Of a stretch of DNA of 64,000 bases, positions 57,715 through 64,000 are shown piece after piece. A program made the position numbers and the translations under genes. The notes under the pieces were generated by a model. That model was not told where the DNA came from, did no database searches, and was given only the letters and a program-made list of their open reading frames with translations. Position 1 is the first letter of the stretch; every line of letters begins with the position of its first letter. Source of the DNA: Urechis unicinctus (taxonomy: Eukaryota > Annelida > Polychaeta > Xenopneusta > Urechidae). Location: positions 31,727,082-31,791,081 of the forward strand of contig CM067344.1 in assembly GCA_034190875.2 (NCBI GenBank), read 5' to 3'.

Positions 57715-58635
57715 GCAACTCGCTTAGGGGATGTAGAATCGTTGATATGTTCGGAATGAACTTGGCGTTAAAGTTCAGTAGTCCGAGCCATGAACGAAGC
57801 TCATGTACGTTGGTCGGTGCTGGTACTTCTTTAACTGGCTGCACCCTCTTATGAAATGGCTGTACATCCCTGGCGGATATGCGCAGTGCAAAGAACTCAA
57901 CTGCCTCCTGCAGGAATGCACACTTCTCTGGTTTGAACCTTCGTCCATATTGGAGGAATCGCTGGAAAACCTTCTCCAGATTCCCCAGGTGCTCGTCGTC
58001 GTCGTCATTTCCTGTTATCAGCACATCATCCTGTATCACGCAGACATAGTCCAGTCCCATGAGCACCTGGTCTATGAAACCATGCCATGTGGCGGGTGAG
58101 GAGGAAATGCCAAAGGGCAATCTGGTGTATCTGAACAAACCCATGTGTGTGTTGATTGTTGATTGACACTAGATTTTGTGAAGCTTCGTCCAGCAACAGC
58201 TGTTGATACGCGCATTTTGGAGAACCTTTGCCCTCCAGCTATCTTGGCACAAATTTCCTCTGGCGTTGGGATCGGGTGCTGGTCAGTGTATATCGCTAGG
58301 TTCACCGTGACTTTGTAATCCCCACTTAACCGAACCTTGCCGTCCGCCTTTGGCACACACACAAGCGGTGTAGCCCACTCGCAGAAATCTACAGGAGCGA
58401 TTATTCCTTCATCTTGAAGTCGTTGCAGCTCTTCCTCTACAGCACCTCTCAGCGCGAAAGACACAGGTCGAGCCTTGTGGAAGATAGGTCTGGTATCCTG
58501 CTTGACATTCAGCTTAGCAGTGACCCCCTTGACAGTGCCTAGCTTGTCACCAAATATTGGAGAGTATTTGTCCTTGAGCTTGTTAAGCTTTTCTGGTGTC
58601 ATAGTGACCGTGGATGTGCCTTTCGTTGCATACAT
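57671..58635 (-). pseudogene. Reverse transcriptase relic
   Basis: The N-terminal half (58,635 to about 58,175) has the typical gypsy approach to the active site: KARPVSFALRGAVEEEL, ATPLVCVPKADGKVR, GDYKVTVN and the variable DQHPIPTPEE region. A frameshift near 58,175 moves it to the frame ending at 57,671, which has YTRLPFGISSSPA and the catalytic pair in VIQDDVLITG (IQDD at 58,036-58,025). The usual Tyr before the variable residue of YxDD is Ile here. The thumb region continues with RSWLGLLNFNAKFIPN. The enzyme once copied element RNA into DNA. Confidence 0.93.
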
Positions 58636-58639
58636 GCCA

Positions 58640-59024
58640 TGCGAAGCAAATATGCCGAGCCAATCTAGTTTGATGCTAATCCATTACGTCCCAGTAAAGG
58701 TGGTGCATGTTCGCCATGTCCCTTTACAACCGTCATGCATAGAGATGACGATTGGTCACCGTAAGTGACCGTGACGTTGATCTCACCCAACACCTCGAGT
58801 GATCAGCCCCCGTATCCGTGCAGGTTCCTCGTGGATGGGCACAGCTTTTCATGTTGGAAGTACTTCAGGTATACCTCGTTGGAGATGATGGTACAGGGTG
58901 AACCTGTGTCTAGAATGAACCTCAGGGTATGTTCATTAACAGAGACGGGAATGAAAATGGCGTCACCCACTCTAGGTTTCACACTGCACTCTGCATCATC
59001 CGTCTGATCCTTGTTGTGATGCAC
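58640..59024 (-). pseudogene. Retropepsin (aspartic protease) relic
   Basis: The frame at 59,024-58,803 contains the catalytic triad FILDTGSPCTII near 58,925-58,890 and is followed by a stop at 58,803. The C-terminal LLGRNGL motif of gypsy proteases is found near 58,700-58,680 in a different frame, followed by an in-frame TAG near 58,666. The protease is therefore split by a frameshift. Its normal role is to cleave the gag-pol polyprotein. Confidence 0.85.
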
Positions 59025-59863
59025 ACTGAGTCTACCATCTGTTCCTCCACTAGATCAGCCTCTGCTACATTGTTTGTGGGCTTTTTCTTCTGTTTCGTTG
59101 TTTTGTGGAATTGACCACTTCTGCATTCAGACTTGATGTCCAACACGGTTGCATTTGTAGCACGTAGCAGATTTGTAGCGGCATTCATCTCTTGTATGAT
59201 TAGTGAATCCACAGCGTGTGCAGCGTGGCGCTGATGAAGGCGTGCGTGCAGCCTGAGGCTTAGGCTGTTGTTGGAACTCCATGAGCCTGATGTGGTTTGG
59301 ATTGAAGTCTGTGCACACCATATGATGTAGACTTAGCGTATGATGAAGATGTGATGTCACGTACATTTTTCCCAGCTGCTTCATCTGCAATGGCTTTTTC
59401 CAGAGCTCTCTGGATGATAAGGTCCTCGGCCAGAAGTTTCCGTTGCAAATGTTCAGACTGCAGTCCACATATGAAGCGATCACGTAGATTGGTGAGAAGC
59501 TCATTGCCAAAGTTGCATGATGAGGGCAGCGAACTCTGAGATGGATTGATCTGACCTCTGCTTGCATGTGTGGAACTTGTAGCGCTCTGCAACAGCCAAC
59601 TTCTTTGGAGCATAGTATTCCCTCAACTGGGTCTCCAGTTCTGCAAATGTACGTGCAGCAGGTGCATCTGGGAAACACAAGTCCTTGAGAACACCGTAGG
59701 TTGAACTACCAATGCTGGTGAGTAATATTGCCTTACGTTTCTTAATCAGTGCTCCTCCTGCACCATCAAGATCAAGGGCAATAGAATGTTGGGCAAGTCT
59801 CTCTAGATAGCTCCCAATGCCATCTCCACTGAATTTTTTCAAATTTAGTGCTTGCAGCATCAT
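58960..59863 (-). pseudogene. Gag relic of the gypsy element
   Basis: A good ATG at 59,863 opens a capsid-type region (FSGDGIGSYLERLAQHSIAL, then AELETQLREYYAPKK). The reading frame shifts near 59,515 and again near 59,310. The nucleocapsid part carries a CX2CX4HX4C zinc knuckle (CTRCGFTNHTRDEC, about 59,215-59,175). A second knuckle starts CYKCNRVGH but loses frame immediately after the histidine at about 59,145 by what looks like a one-base deletion. A basic Lys-rich tail (KTTKQKKKP) follows in the next frame. Gag normally packages the element RNA; this copy cannot make an intact protein. Confidence 0.85.
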
Positions 59864-60048
59864 TGCGAAATAAGTTTGAGAGTCACATCAACAGTTCACC
59901 AACCAATATCGCTGTATTATCGCCCAGGCGCGATTTAGTAGAGTTCAGTAGTCAGGGGCTCAAAGTTCTCCAGATTCGCCCAAATGTGCGTATAATGGTG
60001 CTGTAGCCAGTCTGTCTTGCTCCTACAGTTCGTTTAGGGTTCTTTTGT

Positions 60049-60175
60049 TTTATCCTCGTCGCCGATTGTGGTGTGTAAGTGCCACAAGACATGTGTGTAC
60101 GTTAGAGACGCCATTTACTGAACTGATGGAAAACCGAATATAACATGTGACGTGAACATGACATAGTAACCAAAC
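60049..60175 (-). other. Possible 5' LTR end and primer-binding region
   Basis: On the minus strand, ATCGGCGACGAGGATAAAA lies at about 60,068-60,050. This GGCGACGAGGAT type of sequence commonly sits just inside the 5' LTR of invertebrate gypsy elements, where the primer tRNA binds. Upstream of it (60,070 to about 60,173) a stretch beginning TGTTTGGTTAC and ending CACACCACA has the TG...CA ends of an LTR but is only about 100 bp long. With no second LTR to compare, this is tentative. Confidence 0.35.
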
Positions 60176-60179
60176 ACGA

Positions 60180-61211
<1,032 letters not shown>

Positions 61212-61746
61212 TAGAATTCATAGCTACGCTAAGAGCGTTTACTCAAGCTTCAGCCCGAAATAAAATGTGAAGACGCAACTAGTAGTCGCCGTGCATTGCT
61301 ATATAATAGGGTCCCTTAAAACCACGTGGAATTCTCTGATTAATTCAGCTGAAGCCTTGACCAACCAGATGAATCCATGTCTTTAAAAGACGCCGACCCC
61401 CGAGACGGAGGATCAACAATCCCATGTGCTTTCGTTGATATCACGGTAGCGCCACCTTAGAGATGACAGACACAATTTTTTTTAAACCGCAATTCAAAAC
61501 AATACACTTCAATAATGGTATTCATATCAATAGCGATTACCTTGGGGCACCCTATTCCTTTAAAAAAATGATTTCAAAGTGTATATTTTCGTCTTCCACT
61601 CGTTGAACTTCCCGCTCGGCAACGTTCGCTGTTCGCTGCTCGATGCTCGCTGATCACCAAGATCAAAAACTTCGCAATTTTTCTCACGGCTCGTTGAGGG
61701 TTTAGATAAAGGTTCTTCACGGCTTGTGACACTTACAGTTTGGACT
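61212..61746 (+). other. Upstream region of the THAP gene
   Basis: Between the end of copy C and the THAP ATG. The distal half is AT-rich and holds no frame. The last 150 bases (61,590-61,740) are GC-richer, with a repetitive gctgttcgctgctcgatgct stretch, as often seen at an animal promoter or 5' UTR. No TATA box is obvious. A GTG-initiated extension of the THAP frame back to 61,726 is open, but the ATG at 61,747 is the natural start. Confidence 0.4.
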
Positions 61747-62064
61747 ATGCCTTATTGTTGTGCGGCTGGGTGTAGAAACGACGAGAGGTTGGGTAAGAGT
61801 TTCTTTCGGTTCTCGAAAGACCGAAACATGCATAAGAATTGGATTGTGAAGGTGAAGAGGAAGGATTGGAAGCCGAACAAAACTTCTGTCTTTTGCTCCG
61901 AACACTTTGAAAGAGACGCCTATGAAACAGACCCCGGGCTGTTCAAAACGACCTAGGCTTCGTCAAGATGCCATGCCAACGTTTTTTAATTACATGGATG
62001 TGAATCAGGGTCGAGTGAAACGTTTAAGTGCCTTTAAGCAATTGAGGGAAGACGACATCTACAG
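61747..62064 (+). pseudogene. THAP zinc-finger exon with an internal frameshift
   Basis: THAP domains are C2CH zinc fingers that bind DNA and occur in animal regulators and in P-element-type transposases. From the ATG at 61,747 the frame reads MPYCCAAGCRNDE, SFFRFSKD, a W at the family's conserved position (NWIVKVKRKDW), then FCSEHFERDAY. This gives the C-x4-C ... C-x2-H metal ligands in the usual spacing. The expected AVPTxF end of the domain is present as DAMPTFF, but one frame over: the starting frame hits TAG at 61,954 and the match resumes in the +1 frame from about 61,949. That frame continues to LREDDIYR and a consensus splice donor, CAG|GTAAAA, at 62,064/62,065. The shift is either a real disabling indel or an assembly error. 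Without it this would be a normal first coding exon. Confidence 0.85.
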
Positions 62065-62184
62065 GTAAAATAGCTAAGATCATTCAATTTTCATACACAG
62101 TCTTGTTTGTGCCTTTGTGTTTGATTGACAGCAAAATTGATTACTTATAGGAATAATCATACGACCCAAATGACATGTTCATGT

Positions 62185-62962
62185 TAAGGCTAAGGCATTA
62201 CTGGTGAAGTAAGGCCCCATGGCTTGCTAACAGGTGTTTCAATGTGATCTCAAAATGTTTGCATGATATTGCCTGTTTATTGTTTAGGGATTTGGATGCA
62301 CTACATAATGTGTTTAATTGGTCCATTTACACGAGGAGTACTACTTATGTCAAAAGACCAATTATAGATAGTCTGTATATAGATGTATATTGATATATTA
62401 TAGGTGATTTTGATCCCTCTTTTGGGAAATATCATTGGTGTACAGCTGGTCGACACTAAAACACATGTTGCCTCTGTATGTAGGTGTGCTAGACAGTATT
62501 TTGTATTTTTTGTTCATTTATTAAGGATCAAAGCCACACAAGGAAATGGAGCTTATTGTGACAAGAAAACACCTAAGGCTAAGGCATTACTGGTGAAGTA
62601 AGGCCCCATGGCTTGCTAACAGGTGTTTCAATGTGATCTCAAAATGTTTGCATGATATTGCCTGTTTATTGTTTAGGGATTTGGATGCACTACATAATGT
62701 GTTTAATTGGTCCATTTACACGAGGAGTACTACTTATGTCAAAGGACCAATTATAGATAGTCTGTATATAGATGTATATTGATATATTATAGGTGATTTT
62801 GATCCCTCTTTTGGGAAATATCATTGGTGTACAGCTGGTCGACACTAAAACACATGTTGCCTCTGTATGTAGGTGTGCTAGACAGTATTTTGTATTTTTT
62901 GTTCATTTATTAAGGATCAAAGCCACACAAGGAAATGGAGCTTATTGTGACAAGAAAACACC
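62185..62962 (+). repeat. 389-bp tandem duplication inside the THAP gene
   Basis: Unit 1 (62,185-62,573) and unit 2 (62,574-62,962) are almost identical. I see one difference (aaaagacc against aaaggacc). The right breakpoint falls inside the exon that begins at 62,915, so unit 1 ends with a fragment of that exon (acceptor at 62,525/62,526) running directly into intron sequence. If that fragment were spliced in, it would reach a stop shortly after the junction. The near identity means the event is very recent, a polymorphism, or an assembly artefact. Confidence 0.95.
62288..62398 (+). other. Candidate internal exon of the THAP gene (also present in unit 2)
   Basis: A good acceptor (tattgtttag) precedes 62,288. 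The THAP exon ends with two bases of a codon, and joining it here keeps frame, reading R then DLDALHNVFNWSIYTRST. The frame runs to a TGA near 62,394. No convincing donor is seen. An identical candidate lies 389 bp downstream at 62,677. I do not recognise the peptide, and it could be intron. Confidence 0.25.
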
Positions 62963-63086
62963 TTCTTAAAGACATTGGCAGATTATCTCGGTCTGAGCAG
63001 ACTTCAAGAGTAGAATCATTCCACAAGGTGGTGATCTTCTTCGCGCCCAAGAGTGTACACTTTCCCTTTGCCACTATGGAAGCAAG
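62915..63086 (+). CDS. THAP-gene C-terminal exon 1
   Basis: Acceptor: tttattaag before 62,915. Donor: GCAAG|GTACTT at 63,086/63,087. With one base from the previous exon it reads GSKPHKEMELIVTRKHLLKD, IGRLSRSEQTSRVESFH and FFAPKSVHFPFATMEAR. I recall this pattern (KPGSKAY, LLKDI..LSP..QTS..ESFHS, FAPK..HFS..GM.AR) from a large family of uncharacterised invertebrate proteins, many with N-terminal THAP domains. Their function is unknown and some may be transposase-derived. Its first 48 bases are duplicated upstream at 62,526-62,573. Direct joining to the THAP exon would break frame, so an intervening exon is needed or has been lost. Confidence 0.75.
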
Positions 63087-63241
63087 GTACTTTAATTGAG
63101 CTCTGCTGTGACTGTAGTGTGGTATATATTGCAAATACCTGATGAAAAACGTGGGTTTGTGACATGCTGGTGTATTGTGAGCTCACATAGGCATGCCAGA
63201 CCACCAGGCTATATCTGCTACTGTTGGTGCTTTACTTCCAG

Positions 63242-63390
63242 ATTACCCCTGGCAGTTTTGCACTTTAATGAAAACTCCAATAGAGCTCAGGCAGTCACTC
63301 AACAAGGCCAGTCACAATGGGGAGTGTCATATCCTAAGTCCAGAGCGGGAGATCCATTGGTGAAGCCTCTCAAAGTTTCCATCACTTCTG
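63242..63390 (+). CDS. THAP-gene C-terminal exon 2
   Basis: Acceptor: tttacttccag before 63,242. Donor: TCTG|GTTGGT at 63,390/63,391. The split codon with the previous exon makes Arg, then LPLAVLHFNENSNRAQAV, VSYPKSRAGD and PLVKPLKVSIT. The LHFNEN..RAQA core followed by YPK is the most recognisable block of the family named for the previous exon. Joining it to the exon before and the exon after keeps one continuous frame, which is strong evidence that this is a real gene or was one recently. Confidence 0.8.
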
Positions 63391-63574
63391 GTTGGTATAT
63401 ATCACAAGATTTGTTGTTCAATATGTGTTAGACAATAATGTAATGCTGGGATTTATTATGATAAACGAACCATTTATTAATGTAAGTATTATACTGGCAC
63501 AAAAGAGAAAACATTCCATTTAATGATTCAAAGACAGTTTATTTATAATCTTTTAATAACTGGTTATGTTATAG

Positions 63575-63777
63575 ATTATTTTGACAACCTCATTGCAGAC
63601 GTATTTGTGCTCCGTGAGATGTATCCCAAGTACAGACTAGCGAAAGTTATTTTGGCCGAAAGGTGTGTTCCACCCCTTGATACTGCTCAATTTGAGATGC
63701 CAGCAAAAGACATCTTTGTGGGAGCACACCGACGCCGCTTAAATCCTACAAAGAAAATGTCCTCAGCTCCTTTCTAG
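63575..63777 (+). CDS. THAP-gene terminal coding exon
   Basis: Acceptor: ttatgttatag before 63,575. The split codon G|AT gives Asp, then YFDNLIADVFVLREMYPKY, ILAERCVPPLDTAQFEMPAK and RRRLNPTKKMSSAPF, followed by TAG at 63,775-63,777. The pattern (DY...L...VF, then PVPL...QF..P.K) matches the end of the same protein family as I remember it. The three C-terminal exons together encode about 174 residues. No AATAAA signal is evident in the remaining 220 bases. Confidence 0.75.
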
Positions 63778-64000
63778 GTATCCTCCGTAAAGACCATCTG
63801 GGTCTGGGGATCATGATCGTATTTTGTTTATGACACATGATGGCATACTTTTCTGTTATGTCTACATAATCTGTGCCATACCCAGTAGGTGTAACGGCGA
63901 TAGGCCAAATATCTGACCAACCTGGAGCAAAAAATAATTGATTATTTCTTAGGGAAATAGGAACATAATTTTTTTTTAGCTCATCTTTTTGTCAACTATT
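63778..64000. other. Downstream flank of the THAP gene, nothing identified
   Basis: AT-rich sequence, presumably 3' UTR or intergenic. No canonical polyadenylation signal was seen before the window ends. Confidence 0.4.

Larger units (their letters stand above)
56955..60175 (-). mobile_element. Truncated, inactive Ty3/gypsy LTR retrotransposon
   Basis: Domains in minus-strand order are gag capsid region, zinc knuckles, aspartic protease, reverse transcriptase, RNase H and the first residues of integrase. This gag-pol order with RNase H before integrase is diagnostic of Ty3/gypsy (Metaviridae-type) elements. The rest of integrase and the 3' LTR are missing and replaced by a TA-rich tract. At least eight frameshifts and one stop show it is dead. 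The element lies between copies B and C of the large repeat and is clearly GC-richer than its surroundings. A 5' LTR is not certain (see the separate entry). Confidence 0.93.

Noticed and set aside
61726-61746. Upstream GTG start for the THAP exon
   Set aside because: The ATG at 61,747 directly precedes the conserved PYCCAAGC start of the THAP domain, and non-ATG initiation is not needed.

Overview
This is AT-rich animal (metazoan) nuclear DNA that is mostly non-coding and built from repeats. The evidence for an animal genome is a THAP-type zinc-finger exon followed by C-terminal exons with clean splice signals, a Ty3/gypsy retrotransposon corpse, LINE relics, two tRNA-like SINE heads and many long (TA)n microsatellites. 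There is no prokaryotic gene organisation. I cannot name the phylum. The mix is of the kind seen in marine invertebrates, but that is inference.

Layout. (1) 1-22,000 is 'copy A' of a large low-copy repeat. (2) 22,000-44,170 is mostly single-copy-looking AT-rich DNA. It holds a 295-bp tandem repeat (26.2-26.8 kb), three clusters of (TA)n arrays (28.8-29.4, 31.3-32.3 and 42.0-42.35 kb), a decayed LINE ORF1 on the minus strand (39.65-40.06 kb) and a faint fourth copy, 'D', of the large repeat (41.2-41.5 kb). (3) 44,180-55,905 is 'copy B', collinear with copy A but about half its length because A carries many segments that B lacks. (4) 56,590-60,175 is a dead minus-strand Ty3/gypsy element (gag, protease, reverse transcriptase, RNase H) with many frameshifts, cut off at the start of integrase by a TA-rich tract. 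(5) 60,180-61,211 is 'copy C', a 1-kb fragment of the same large repeat. (6) 61,600-63,777 is a plus-strand THAP gene or pseudogene: a THAP exon, a 389-bp tandem duplication that cuts through an exon, then three well-spliced C-terminal exons ending at a stop codon.

Most open frames in the window are chance frames in AT-rich DNA or readings of (TA)n as Tyr-Ile repeats. Comparing copies A and B helps here, because several frames open in one copy are broken by indels in the other. The best coding evidence is the THAP gene, then the retroelement. No cellular pathway or operon-like cooperation can be inferred.

The most distinctive result is the A/B/C/D family: a large, repeatedly rearranged, apparently non-coding repeat with one island (19.04-19.26 kb in A) much better conserved than the rest. 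Others are a pseudoknot-like pair of interleaved inverted repeats inside a tRNA-headed SINE, and a very recent duplication inside the THAP gene. Block edges and identities were judged by eye and are accurate to about 10-30 bp.
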